Origin: Lycorma delicatula
Lineage: Eukaryota; Arthropoda; Insecta; Hemiptera; Fulgoridae
DNA length: 64,000 nucleotides
NCBI RefSeq assembly: GCF_047948215.1
Contig: NC_134460.1
Span: 11,923,001-11,987,000, forward strand
Direction of reading: 5' to 3'
Below the pieces are notes generated by a model. It was given only the letters and a program-made list of their open reading frames with translations. It did no database searches and was not told the origin of the DNA. A program made the translations under genes and the position numbers. Shown here piece after piece: positions 33,060 to 46,096 of the stretch; position 1 is the first letter of the stretch, and every line of letters begins with the position of its first letter.

Positions 33060-33260
33060 AGTCGATCTAGTATCGTATAAAAGTTTTAGCTAGTGAAAGT
33101 GCAGTTGATTTTTGTAGAATAATCTCTACAACAGCAAAACTGCTCTATACGGTTGTAACATAAAACATCTAGTCAGTCGGCAACCGGCTGCTGTCGTGGT
33201 CGCATGTCTTGTCTGAAAGTATAAACTGCGCGCGCATTCAACGCCATTCCTTTCTTGTCG
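33060..33260 (+). promoter_or_regulatory. candidate TATA promoter and 5' leader
   Basis: TATAAAAG lies at 33076-33083, about 25 bases before GCAGTTG (33101), a possible initiator. A second initiator-like TCAGTCGG follows at about 33173. The next 90 bases are unusually GC-rich and CpG-containing for this window (GCAACCGGCTGCTG, ACTGCGCGCGC). This could be the start of a transcript with a non-coding first exon, perhaps of the gene whose coding exon begins at 49853. No splice donor could be fixed and the link is a guess. Confidence 0.3.
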
Positions 33261-33466
33261 TGTTTGTGATTAATTTTTTTTCTTTCTTATAATACTGTTC
33301 ACTCAGTTGTGATTATTATTATTATTATGTATGTTAAATGTGATCATTTGTGCTGTTAATAATTCGTAAAATATCTTTTATATTTATTTTTTATGTTATT
33401 TCCTAAAAGATATGCTTATTATATCTGTAGCTTATAAAGTTCTATACGTGTAGGTTATATATTGCT

Positions 33467-33489
33467 AAAAAAAAAAAAAAAAAAAAAAA
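33467..33489. repeat. poly(A) run
   Basis: 23 consecutive A's, with no recognisable retroelement upstream of them. Confidence 0.9.
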
Positions 33490-33706
33490 TGGAAAAGAAA
33501 TTAGTTAAGTTTTTGATTAAATTTAATTCGAAAACTAAAGTATTTATTTAATTTAGTAACAAGATTTTTAAATAGATTTCAAGTGTTATTTACTTCTGAT
33601 GAAGTAGCCGGTATTTTTTCTAAATATGTACTTATTGATATCTTTTTAAAACCGAGTAATATTTATGACGAATTAATATAAAAATGTCCTGTATGCAGAC
33701 ATATCC

Positions 33707-33713
<7 letters not shown>

Positions 33714-33747
<34 letters not shown>
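33714..33747. repeat. (TA)n microsatellite
   Basis: TA run of about 34 bases. Confidence 0.95.
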
Positions 33748-33749
<2 letters not shown>

Positions 33750-34451
33750 TAATGTAGAGTTTTTATTAATGTTAAATAATAACTATAAGAAGCGTTAAGA
33801 AATAGTTATTTTTATTATGTAGGAAAAAACATCAATTACAAATACCGGTTTAAAATTAATTACGCAACACCTATGCTAAATTTATATCATAAATTTTAGT
33901 AAAAATAATAAATTATTACATTTCAGTTTTGAAATTGATATCTAATAATAAAGCAAGTTAAAAAGAAATACAAAAAATATTCTTGCAGTTTTTGCATTTA
34001 TTTTTTATATTATTTCTTTTAGCCTACACTAAGAAAAGTGTATTCACCATTTTTTATCTATTTTGTTTGGAATATTCTTTTTTTTATTTATTTCACCCTA
34101 TTGAATTTCAGGTTATATAACAACATTAATTTAAATTCATTGTATTATATATAATTAAAAAATATGATATATATATAAATTAAAAGTATGACATATTATA
34201 ATTAAAATGAAATAGCTTGTTTAGCTTATTTATTATATATAAAATGTATTTATAATGAATGAAACGTAGTATTATTTAAATTAAATGCTAATTTTCTTTC
34301 TCACCACGCTGATGTAATTTTTTTCCTAATGGAAAATAATAAATATAAAAATATTCTATTTAAAAAAAAATATATTGTTTGAATAATTAAGGACCTGTAT
34401 AATTAGTATTATTGTTTCTGTGATAATTATTTATGATTAAGTTTAACGATT

Positions 34452-34498
<47 letters not shown>

Positions 34499-35339
34499 AT
34501 AAAAGTGACCTTAAGCACCTTTTCATAATTAAATTTTTTAAGTGTGAAAATTATTTTTTAAACGATAAAATTATAAAAAAAAAAAATAATAAACATGCCA
34601 ATTAAGTAATATTTATTTATAAAATACTTTCCATTAAAAAAAAAATTAAGATGTTTTTAGTTAATTTTCTAAGTTTTAATATTCTATAAATATGTATGAG
34701 CTTAATTGTAATTATATATAATATGAAAGGTTATAATAATTATGAAAATTTATATATATTTTTTTAAAGATTATGCTTCTAAAGTAATAATTTTATCTAA
34801 CCGCGGCTTAATACAAGCGTCTCCTTATTTGTAAAAAAAAGTCAATATTTTATTCATTACTATTAAGTAAGATTAAAAGCGGTTTAGCCGGCAAATTGCA
34901 TTCTTTACAGCCCAAAATGATGATTTCAAAATATCTGGAACATCTCAGGGATCCATTCCGAAGGGTTTAATTTTAATAAACTGAATTTGTTTGGACCGTA
35001 GATCAAATTAATAAAACATTAGGTGCGATTTCATTGTACGGTTTAAAAAAATAAATAAATAATGATAATAAATAATGATATATTTTTAACCGATAACAAA
35101 TTATTTTTTAATTAGTAAAAAATTCAAGGTAAAATACATATTACATAGTCCGAATGTTATATAAATTTAATTCAACCTTGGTAATAGTCACGTAAGTGGG
35201 TTTCTGTATATTTATTATCTAATTTTTTATCAACATATTGGTTTCTCATCTTCATTTTCTTCAAATTGTTTTTTTTTTTTTTCATACGGGATTCATTGTT
35301 TTTTTATACAACGGTCTATTTTTTTAAAAGAAACAAAAA
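33748..35339. other. very AT-rich DNA
   Basis: No gene. It holds an (AAT)n tract listed separately and many A or T runs. Confidence 0.5.
34453..34495. repeat. (AAT)n microsatellite
   Basis: About 14 units of AAT/ATA. Confidence 0.95.
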
Positions 35340-35386
35340 CTGATGTGGACATCATATGACTTCCTTGTACGCCTATTAAATTACAT

Positions 35387-35436
<50 letters not shown>

Positions 35437-36047
35437 TTTTTAATGAAAAGTACATAAAATTTTATTTCATTAATAACTTTTGATATTTTTTCATATATTT
35501 TTTTAACATTTTTTGCAATCAAGAGGTTAATTATTAACAAATCAATATATTTAAATTAGATTAAAAAAATAAAGATTTAAAAAAAAAAGGAATGAAGTTG
35601 TTTTCGAATCGATGATATACCTTCCCCTTGTAAGATCCAAATATTTCATTAATTAAATTTTATTTGGCTATAACTTTGGAACCAATGTAAATAAGTACAA
35701 CTTATGATATATCATTTAAAATCTATCAATAAGGGCTTATTACTGCAGTTAAGAAAAAGTCCAAAATTCAATTTTTTTTTTGGATTTTGGCATTTTTGGA
35801 CATTTTTGTTCCAGTCGATTCCAATCAAAAGGAGAGCTGCACAACTAGATGTTATAACAGTTAAAATTTCAACATCCTACGGCTAATCGTTTATGAGTTA
35901 TGCGTGTTACATACGTACGTACAAACGTCACGCCTAAACTAGTCAAAATGGATTCAGGGATGGTCAAAATGGATATATCCGTTGAAATCTGAAAAACCGA
36001 AATTTTTCGAGATCGCAATACTTCCTTTATTTCGTACAAGGTAGTAA
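35340..36047 (-). repeat. repeat family D, copy 4
   Basis: Minus-strand copy. The end motif CTGATGTGGACATCATATGA is at 35340 and the opposite end, CGTACAAGGTAGTAA, is near 36046. A (TA)n tract at 35390-35429 has expanded inside the copy near one end. Other internal blocks match copies 1-3. Confidence 0.82.
35390..35429. repeat. (TA)n microsatellite inside repeat D
   Basis: A 40-base TA run, replacing the shorter ACACATAT-like sequence of other copies. Confidence 0.95.
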
Positions 36048-37008
36048 AAATTATAAATAAAATCTTTAAAAAAAGATTAATACATTCCAGTTCAGTTTTT
36101 TTTTAATTCGGTAGTAACGAAATTTATAAAAATATTAAATGTTTTTTTTTAAATTTCAAAAACTCTTACAGTTTTTGAAATGGATTAAATTAACTTTTTT
36201 TAAATTCAATCTTACGTCATTAACTGGTGTACGGTTTTTTTAGTTCAATTTATACGCTTGTGTTTATTTGTATATTCATTAACTTTAGAATTGCTAAACT
36301 AATTTCAGAACTTTTTTTTTTTATTGTTCATGATTTTTGAGAATTTATAAAATACGAAAGGTTCATAAATAGTTTTCAGTATAAAATTTACCGCAAAGTT
36401 TATTTACGACAAATTACGTAATCAAGTTATAAGTGTTTAATTACCCAGTAAATTATTTCAATAATAAAACGTACATTTTTAATTGGTTATTGAAGAACAA
36501 GACATTAGAAATGGACTTCAAATAGATTTTCTAGATTAGATGTATTAATTTACAAGTAAAAAAAAAAATGTAAATTTAAACAACATTCTTCGTTAAGAGT
36601 ATTGAAGTTTCATTTTTTTTTTTTAATTTCGTTCCTAGGCGATTACTTTGCTCGGAATTTAATATATTACTTTAAATTACATAGATTATAATATTATATT
36701 TTATTCGTAAAGTTTTACATGAAATGATGACTTAAAGTATGGAGAAAATATATTTCAAAGAATTTTTTTATTAGCTCTTTTTAATTTTACTACCTTTTTG
36801 AGAATATCAAAGTTTATATAGATGAAGACTGCAAACATCAAATATATTTTATAGTTATTTTTCCATTTCATATTTTTGTACAACACAAAAATAAAAACAA
36901 GGGAAAACATTTTGAAACTTCTGCTTCATCTTTGAGTTTTTATTAAGTATTTTTATATCAGCTTATTATAATCTATTATAATAAAAATTATATATATATG
37001 TCCTTAAT
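36048..37008. other. unassigned AT-rich DNA
   Basis: No gene or named repeat. Confidence 0.4.
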
Positions 37009-37190
37009 TTTTTTTTTTTTTTATTTCACTGGTAGACTGTATTGCCTGTTTTTGCATCCATCTTTTGAGAGGCCTTCTCTATTTCTTCCTCCATGTGGTT
37101 TATATTTCAGAATTTAACCGGCAAGCGTTCTTTTGACATTTTACCGATATGGGCATACCGGCTGGATTTATACCGGTTAGGTTTTGAACA
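37009..37190 (-). mobile_element. LINE 3'-end fragment
   Basis: The minus strand reads GKMSKERLP, then KYKPHGGRNR and, after restoring the frame mentally by one base, a GRPLKRW-like block. This pattern ends many LINE polyproteins. A T-run at 37009-37022 fits an A-tail of a minus-strand insertion. It is too short to assign to a clade and is not LINE A. Confidence 0.6.
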
Positions 37191-37630
37191 GAGAATGCAT
37201 CCGTAACTTCTAAATTTTTTTCAAACCGTGAAATTATTAAAAATGGAAAAAGGAAACGCGCAAAAAAAATTAAAATCTATAACTCGATGTAAATTTCAGT
37301 GATTTAACAAAAGTAATCGGCAGATAAAAATGTAGTTTATAAAAAAATAATAAAATTAAAAACCAATATCTAATGAAACACTAAAAAAAACCTGTTACTT
37401 GTATTAAACGAAAAAAAATTGAATTTTATTTTATAATTACAGTTGTAAATAGTTGTTTGTTTTTTTGTAAATATTAATTTTTTTTATTAATTTATTTATG
37501 TATGATTTTTTTAATATATAAATTTTGTCCTGGTATCTACTGACGATTTTTTTTTTTTTTTTGATGTTTTCCTTTGGGGAAGAATAAGCTCGGCCCACAC
37601 TGATGACAGTGCGGGGCTCCCATCCTCTAA

Positions 37631-37644
37631 CCCCCCCCCCCCCC
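37631..37644. repeat. poly(C) run
   Basis: 14 consecutive C's, unusual in this AT-rich window. Confidence 0.95.
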
Positions 37645-38014
37645 AAAATATCATGCACTGATGCTATTTTAACCGAAATAAAACCTAGTAGATTATTATT
37701 TTTTTACCGGTTTTTCTTTACCATTTTTATTAAAATTTGGTCAATTCATCATTTTTATTGTCATTGTTAATTTAACTGGGATTATTTCTACGGTTTGTTT
37801 TATTTATTTATTTTATTATTATTATAATTATAAATTATAAATACGTCAGTATTTATTTATTAAAAATTATCTTAATTCTTTTAGAAATTCTAATCCGTAA
37901 TAGTGACTGGTCTATTGTAATTTGATATCCTTTTCTCCATGTTAGGTAGTTACACAACAACAAACAATTTTTGCTAAACATAATAAAAAAAAGACATGAA
38001 TATTATGCAATGAA

Positions 38015-38016
<2 letters not shown>

Positions 38017-38045
<29 letters not shown>
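38017..38045. repeat. (TA)n microsatellite
   Basis: TA run of about 29 bases. Confidence 0.95.
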
Positions 38046-38050
<5 letters not shown>

Positions 38051-41000
38051 TGATGTTAATGATAATACGAATAGTTGTCAAAATTGTTTTATGTAAATTT
38101 TGAAAATTGAATTTAGGAAAAAAAAATGTTTTCTTGTAAAATATTCATTAAAACATAAATGTTGCCAAAATCTCTTTATTTTTAAAAATATATTTAAATA
38201 TTTAATGTTTGTTACTATTTAAAGCATAATTTTAAATTCAAAATAATTCTAAAGGATTTTGTACGTAATTTATAACTCTTTTTAAAATTATCTTGCATAT
38301 TCCTATCGCACTTTTATTTAAAACAAGCGTTCGATTTTTTTGTTTTTCGTTTATTATTCCACTCATTTTATTTGCTTCATTAGAATTTTAATTTGAATAT
38401 TAAAATTTGAGGTTATGTAAGGTAAAACAAAAACAATGTCATTATGTAACATATCAAAAACGCGATTTACATATCTATTCATTACCAGTATTTCAAGACC
38501 TCTTTTAGCTTTTATTTTTGTATTAATCAAATCAAACAATTATATAACCGTAAATTATATATTGGTATGGTAAACATATCAATATATTATATTGTGTACG
38601 TATAAGATTCAGATTATATCTTTATATATATAATTTGAATTTTTAATAATTAACAAAGTGAAAATCAAATATTAATTAATTAAAAAAATATATAAGCAAT
38701 TAATTAATCGTTTACGTAATGATTAAAATTTTATTTATCTTTTAACTTTTCTTAAAATTTCAAAGATATCGAATAGATTTATAGAAATTATTAATTATCC
38801 ATTTTTTACTTTCCCGGCTGTTAAATATTTACTATTTATATAATAGTTTCCACTTACCAACAATCTTTAATAGTAATAATCGAGCGTTTTCGAATTATTA
38901 ATCCATCCTCAGGAACAATGATGTGTTATACATTAGAATTATTTTTTCGCACATCATTAATTATAATAAATTGAATTTTATAAAAATATAAATATAACAC
39001 AATTAATCGTCAAAAGGTAAAATAAAGTTAACGATATCCTTATATACAGTTATCCGTTAAATAAACTGTTAAAGTTAACTGTTAAATATTTACACAGACG
39101 GAAAATATTACTTTGTCAAAAAAAATTATCCCTCATAGATTTCTTTTTATACTTCACGTTTTGAGATCTTTTGAATTTAAAAATATTAAAAAAAAATTAT
39201 TTCGCTTATATGTAGATGAATGTGTTTTGAATTCTTCTTTATTCTTTCTTTATATTATAAGAACGTTAAAACGTTCTTAGAGCAGCACTCTAGCGGTACG
39301 GTTAGAACTTTTGGAATTAAGGAATTGATTCTATTTATTTTTTTTATTTTAACTGATAAAGGAGATTTAAAGGAATTAATTATAAGTATTCTATCTCCAG
39401 GGAAATTGGACTTTTGAATTTTATTTTTTCATTAAATCGTTCGTAATTGGTATCTACAATGTTTTCAAATGTTACCAGTAAAGTATACTTTTTTAAAATG
39501 ATATTCAAGTTTTAAAAAAAATCTAAATAGCCCAAATAAGTTATTTTTACTATATTTTCAGTGTTAAGGAGAGAGTTCGTTAACGCGGGTGAAATTGAGT
39601 GAATATTTTTAACGTGTTACTGGTTTATAAAGAATCACGATTAACATTTTTTACACCTTTTTCTATAAAAAAATAAATAAAATTTAATTAGGGTTGTAAA
39701 GATAAAAACTATTCTTAAGTTGTACGTTAAATTTTTAATGTATATTCACATATTAAGAAAATTTTCTTTTTTCTTCAATGGATTATTGTAAAAAAGAATT
39801 AACTGGGTCCCATACTTTCCTCAGATCAATATCTTTAAATCGGCACCTGATAATCCCAAGTTGTAAACTTAAAATATTCAATAATTTTGCGAATTGCTTG
39901 AAAGTATTACAAATATAAATAATTTCGCCTTATTATTACAGTTTTCGAATAAATTTATTTAATGATTTTCTAAAATTAGTGTTTGAATTTTTATTTAATG
40001 AAGTAAAATTTTAAATTCCTAAAAAAGGACCTATTATTCTAAGTTTTAGCTAATAATGGTTCTAACTAATAATGGAAACGTATTTTTATCGTAGGATTTT
40101 CAAAAATGAAACTTTTTCAATTACGATAGATTAAAAAGCACTTAACGTTGAGTTATTTTGTTTTTTGTTTTAATTCTTTTAGTAAGACCTTAACATGGCA
40201 TTATATATAGCAATTATGATCAATTTTCTAAAATGGTAGCCGATAATACCAGCAGACTATTTTTTAAAGAAGAAATTAAATTTTTTCAAAGATTTAATAA
40301 AAAAAAAAAATATTTAATTTTCGAAGTTATTCTATTTTTATCTTAGAAATCTACAAATGAAATTTCATCGCTTTATGATGATAACTTGATTTAACCACGT
40401 TAAAGCCAAAACGTTTTTTTAACAAATTTACAAAAAAAATTTCAACGTTTATATTTAAAAATTTTAGAGCCAAAAAAATCTAAGTAGTTTATGTACACGA
40501 TTAATGCATTTTGATGCGATTTCACATAATTTAAAAAAAATCTCTTTAAACTCCTTTCTTAGACAAATATTACGGATAACTTGTTTGTTTAAACCTTTGA
40601 TGACATCAGATGAAAGTGAATAGCACCAAGATAAAGTGAAAAATAACAAGAAACGCAAAAAAGGAGAAAAGAAACTTGATGAAAATAACAAAAGTAATTC
40701 AGAGATAATACTTAGAATACTACAATGGAATACTGTTAAAAATTTTTTGAAATTAATTACGTAAAAAAAAACATTGGGTTGATACATAAGAATCTACCGA
40801 ATGAAACTGCCTAGCAACGTTGACGATATTTCCCATTGATTAGAAGCGTTTATTAAATGTGATTTCCGAACAAGTTTCCCATCATTTCAATTTAATACGT
40901 GAGAGACTGCAGAGCGTAACAATGGATCAACCTTCCAGCTGGTCGTATAACGAAACAGCCGATAAAAGAATATTCGCTTCCAAATTGTGCTTTAAGTGTA

Positions 41001-41554
41001 TTGTAATCGAAGGCATTTTTCCGGTGAAAACGCTTTTAAATCGGTAATCAGCGAGTTTGTTAATTTACCTTATACAATACGAAACAAACCTTATGCGCGT
41101 GATAAAAACCTGAAAATATCTTCATATTCCTTACCTAAACCGTGTAATTTTTTTTCTTTAAAAAACCCTTACATTTTTCAGTTCAATTTTCTGGAAAAAA
41201 TGTAATTAAGGAATAATATAATTTAACGTAATCAGCTCCTTTGGTAAATAATAAGGCGTTAATCTATAATAAATAAATAAATAAACCAATAAATAAACAT
41301 TAAATCTACACACCCGCGCGCGCACGTTTCATTATTTGAAAAAAGGAGGAAACATTTTTTTTCAAGTGGGATAGAAAATAGCATGAAAATATTAGTAAAG
41401 ATCTGTTTGTAGTAAAAAATAAGTTACGTATTTCATTGTAGTCTTATTAATAAAAAATCTCCACTTCGCATTATCATTTATGTACGGATCGCTTAATACT
41501 TTTGTTGTATATTCAAAACCAAACGGATAAGAAACTTCTGTTTTATACGGTATT

Positions 41555-43028
41555 TTTTTTTTGTCTTCAGTCATTTGACTGGTTTGATGCAGCTCTCCAA
41601 GATTCCCTATCTAGTGCTAGTCGTTTCATTTCAGTATACCCTCTACATCCTACATCCCCAACAATTTGTTTTACATACTCCAAACGTGGCCTGCCTACAC
41701 AATTTTTCCCTTCTACCTGTCCTTCCAATATTAAAGCGACTATTCCAGGATGCCTTAGTATGTGGCCTATAAGTCTGTCTCTTCTTTTAACTATATTTTT
41801 CCAAACGCTTCTTTCTTCATCTATTTGCCGCAATACCTCTTCATTTGTCACTTTATCCACCCATCTGATTTTTAACATTCTCCTATAGCACCGCATTTCA
41901 AAAGCTTCTAATCTTTTCTTCTCAGATACTCCGATCGTCCAAGTTTCACTTCCATATAAAGCGACACTCCAAACATACACTTTCAAAAATCGTTTCCTGA
42001 TATTTAAATTAATTTTTGATGTAAACAAATTATATTTCTTACTGAAGGCTCGTTTAGCTTGTGCTATTCGGCATTATATATCGCTCCTGCTTCGTCCATC
42101 TTTAGTAATTTTACTTCCCAAATAACAAAATTCTTCTACCTCCGTAATCTTTTCTCCTCCTATTTTCACATTCAGCGGTCCATCTTTGTTATTTCTACTA
42201 CATTTCATTAATTTTGTTTTCTTCTTGTTTATTTTCATGCGATAGTTCTTGCGTAGGACTTCATCTATGCCGTTCATTGTTTCTTCTAAATCCTTTTTAC
42301 TCTCGGCTAGAATTACTATATCATCAGCAAATCGTAGCATCTTTATCTTTTCACCTTGTACTGTTACTCCGAATCTAAATTGTTCTTTAACATCATTAAC
42401 TGCTAGTTCCATGTAAAGATTAAAAAGTAACGGAGATAGGGAACATCCTTGTCGGACTCCCTTTCTTATTAGGGCTTCTTTCTTATGTTCTTCAATTGTT
42501 ATTGTTGCTGTTTGGTTCCTGTACATGTTAGCAATTGTTCTTCTATCTCTGTATTTGAACCCTAATTTTTTTAAAATGCTGAACATTTTATTCCAGTCTA
42601 CGTTATAGAAAGCCTTTTCTAGGTCTATAAACGCCAAGTATGTCGGTTTGTTTTTCTTTAATCTTCCTTCTACTATTAATCTGAGGCCTAAAATTGCTTC
42701 CCTTGTCCCTATACTTTTCCTGAAACCAAATTGGTCTTCTCCTAACACTTCTTCCACTCTCCTCTCAATTCTTCTGTATAAAATTCTAGTTAAGATTTTT
42801 GATGCATGACTAGTTAAACTAATTGTTCTGTATTCTTCACATTTATCTGCCCCTGCTTTCTTTGGTATCATAATTATAACACTTTTTTTGAAGTCCGATG
42901 GAAATTCCCCATTTTCATAAATATTACACACCAGTTTGTATAATCTATCAATCGCTTCCTCACCTGCACTGCGCAGTAATTCTACAGGTATTCCGTCTAT
43001 TCCAGGAGCCTTTCTTCCATTTATACGG
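41555..43028 (-). mobile_element. LINE A copy 4, 5'-truncated, with 12-bp TSD
   Basis: TTATACGGTATT at 41543-41554 recurs at 43029-43040. Minus-strand insertion with a T-run at 41552-41562 (A-tail) and the 3' hairpin CAGTCAAATGACTG. The 5' end lies within the NGRKAPGIDG motif. The sequence is very close to copies 1 and 7. Confidence 0.94.
41567..43020 (-). pseudogene. LINE A reverse transcriptase with a single nonsense codon
   Basis: The frame is open from the truncation to the stop at 42074 and then, after that one stop, open again to 41567. The motifs are GRKAPGIDGIPVELLRSAG, LAFIDLEKAFYNVDW (motif A), KGVRQGCSLSPLLFNLYM (motif B), MLRFADDIVILAES (motif C), VYVWSVALYGSETWT, and ILRHPGIVALILEGQVEG. 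The last block ends in MKRLALDRESWRAASNQSND. The stop arises by one substitution (Lys codon to TAA within RSDIKCRIA). Apart from the missing 5' part, it is nearly intact. Confidence 0.92.
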
Positions 43029-43040
43029 TTATACGGTATT

Positions 43041-45413
43041 ATTTAATCATAAACACCTACGTAAGAATTAGCTGTTTGTTATCTCTTTGGAAATTCGCTG
43101 CTCTAGAGACAAGTCCGATCTTACTCGACTCCTCCAATCGTATCTTGCTACTGGTCATATTAATAGTCTTTTTTTTCTAGAACTTCTGTATATTACACCA
43201 TTCAGTTTTTATACAGATGTATATTCACATGTAGACACGGTGGGAAAGACAGTAATGATCCTAATAAGGATGTCAACGGGATTCCCACACTGTATCTATA
43301 ACAAAAGATTCAAAATAAAATAAATTTATTAGTTCTTTGTAAAAAATATTACATCTTATATGCCTAATTGGATACGAACACCTGAAGAATAATCTTTAGT
43401 TTTCTACGTCCTCTCGGTTTTGGACCTCGCAGTGATTCTTGTAGCTCTGTTGTGATCAGTCTTTATATTCCCTCGGTTTTGTCCCATTTGTTTGATTTTC
43501 TACCCTAAATTGTGTTCCGATTACGATCTTCATTCGCTCTTTTTGTTAGTTCTTTATTTATCAACCCGTTAGTGTAATTTATTTTTCCTAGTTTACACTC
43601 AAATATTTCAATGACTATATCCTTTCTTTTTCCCTTTTCCTTAGTGTCGATCGTTTTTATCACACTGAAGTTCACTCGGACATAAAATTTCACTAGAAAT
43701 TTTCCATTTTGATTAGATATTTATCCGACTACATTCTTGAATAACTCGGCAACAAATATCGGTTAAACTACAATCTCGAAGAATTTCGTATTGGTTAATA
43801 CGTAATTTGTAAAATCCCGCCAAATTTTGAATTTTATTCTGCTATTGAACATTGTTTTTATCTCGTGTGCGTTTGAATAAGCTCTCGGTAAAGCATATTC
43901 AACGCAGTCTTTTCCACAAATCCTCCACTTACGGACGAATCAAAATAATATGTTATCCCCACTTAATCTTCGTGAAATAAAATCAACGATACTCACCTTC
44001 CATAAACAGCGATTTCCCATTATTTGTCAGTGATACCAACCTTTTATTCTATGAGTAACGAATGATTTATGCAATAAGTCGAAGCATAAATTTACTGACA
44101 AGAGTGGTATCCCACTTTTCCTGCCGTATTTCCACTATAATGTTCGGTAGCCCTTCAAACTACCATAAATCAAACCCGTATCTGTTAGATGACAATCAAA
44201 TGATAACATCGACCTGATATGAGAAATTCGTCACTCAAGAATAGCGAAACGCTTTCAAAAACAATCAGGATTCAGTATCAGATTTACTAAAGAAAATGAT
44301 AAGTGGATTTATTTCCCTTTGTCTCTTTCACCGAACTCAACGTAATGTTACATATCATCAACCTTAGCCTGCTAAAATATAACGATATTCAGCTCGACAA
44401 ATAACATCTTAATAGCTCTGTTTACCGCAAAAACTGCTTTTACAGGGAACACCATTACCCTTAAAGAAAGTAATTCTAATCGGTGCCTTTTGTATATCTG
44501 GTGGTTCTTATGCGTTACAGTCATAAAAAAACTAAAACAGTTAGTGTAAAGAAAAAAAAAATTGGAATAATTTACCTTATTCCGTCAAGAAATGCTCCAT
44601 TAGAAAAATTGTTTAAAATGATAAATCTTTTGAAAAATAAAAACAATTTTATCAATTTGAAAAATTAAATATTATTAAATTTTAATTTACTATTTAAGCG
44701 TTATAAAAAAGTTGTTCGTGTGATTGATAAAGTTTTTTAACTGTTTAAATTACGTTAAATTAATGAGAAGGAAACTTTTTTTTATTCATCGCTCTTAAAA
44801 TAAAGGGAAAAAAAGTAAGAGTTTATTGCGTGCTAACATTATAATGATATAAGTACATTCTTTATTAGAATAACTTCTCAATTTTATTGATATTTTTCTT
44901 CTTTTTTTTAAAAATATTTAAAGTACCTTTTTTCCATAATGTACGTACAATAAAATACAAGTTTTTAATTTTTTAAAAGAAAAGTTACATGTATGCATTT
45001 AATAAAAGGTTTTGTCGATTCAATAGAGTAATATTATGCTTGTTTTATCTTAAAAAGTATGAAACTGCTACCTTGGAAATTAAATTGTATAATTCTTCGG
45101 TAATAAATAATTAAGAGAATATTGCAATATTACATATTGCATCAGTTTATAAGTATTTAGTTATATATTTTAGTCGATGTCTCGCTCTAATGTTTACTCC
45201 TTTTAATAGACAAAAATTAATGACCTTCGGTCTCAAATAACCAATATGTGTGCGAGCAAAAAAAGAGGGTGAACAGGTCCTTTTGCTGTTATTTATCGTG
45301 CCATCACTTGACGGAAATACCGTACTGTTATTATTATTATTATTATAATTTTTTTTCACAATATTTTACATTTCCGCTAGGATTGTAATAATTAATTTGA
45401 GTGTTATTTTCTC
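43041..45413. other. unassigned DNA, more balanced in composition
   Basis: No gene is recognised over 43040-44460, although the sequence is less AT-rich than elsewhere. Short open frames (43087-43323, 43505-43693) have no motif. AT-rich sequence follows to 45413. Confidence 0.35.
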
Positions 45414-45526
45414 CCCTTCCTAACATTGTCACTCTCATGTTCATATTTGATGCATCTCCGTTCTCAAAAAAGTTGGCTCAAAAAACGCGTCGAACTATGA
45501 TGTTAGGGTGACAATGCCAGGAAGGG
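45414..45526. repeat. inverted repeat, hairpin 1
   Basis: CCCTTCCTAACATTGTCACTCT at 45414-45435 is nearly complementary to 45505-45526 (19 of 22 positions by eye), spacer 69 bases. Confidence 0.85.
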
Positions 45527-45532
45527 CAAGTA

Positions 45533-45621
45533 AAGGGAAAGCTTTATCGAGTTTTCCTTAAATAAATGTTAACAAACTCAATAACTGTTCTGTTTTAGAA
45601 AACTCGATACAGCTTTCCCTT
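45533..45621. repeat. inverted repeat, hairpin 2
   Basis: AAGGGAAAGCTTTATCGAGT begins a 25-base arm (45533-45557) that pairs with 45597-45621, with one or two mismatches and a 39-base spacer. It begins six bases after hairpin 1. Confidence 0.88.
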
Positions 45622-46096
45622 ATTATTTCTTGTAAGAAATAAAAGACATTTTTACACTTAAATGAAAAATATTTTTTTTTCTTTAAGGTATTTGCGAGCG
45701 GTTTTTTTGTAGTGGCAACGTTTTGTTGGCTTAACCGAAATGTTAAGTGAACTAATTTTTAAATAAAATAAAATTTTGATTTTTGAAGAAAAGTGTATCT
45801 AAATTTTTTAAAAATTGGACCAAAAACCAAATTTTTTGAATTTGGTTACATATTATTTTTCAAAAACGACTTTTTGATGTTGGTACCAAAATTTAGAGAT
45901 ACTAATCTTTTTATAGGTTTTTTTTTTCTTAATTTGGTTCTATTTGTAAAAGTTTTAATTTAAATACTAATTCAAAAAATATTATATTTTAATTATAAGC
46001 CCAGATTTAATGTACTAATGTACTGAGCTTAACTTTTTTCCTTTTGTTTTTTTTTAAAAAAAAAAAAGAATATTTTTTCTTGTGATCGGTGATTGG
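45622..46096. other. unassigned AT-rich DNA
   Basis: Nothing recognisable. Confidence 0.4.

Larger units (their letters stand above)
37191..41542. other. long AT-rich stretch without recognised genes
   Basis: It contains a run of 14 C's (37631-37644), a TA tract, and many A/T runs. A more balanced segment at about 40800-41200 has a 62-codon open frame (40859-41047) that I could not identify. An alternating GCGCGCGC piece occurs near 41313. Confidence 0.4.

Noticed and set aside
40859..41047. 62-codon frame with a faint likeness to a ribonucleotide reductase segment (VIEGIF)
   Set aside because: The similarity is a handful of residues, there are no flanking conserved blocks and no splice sites, so chance is more likely.
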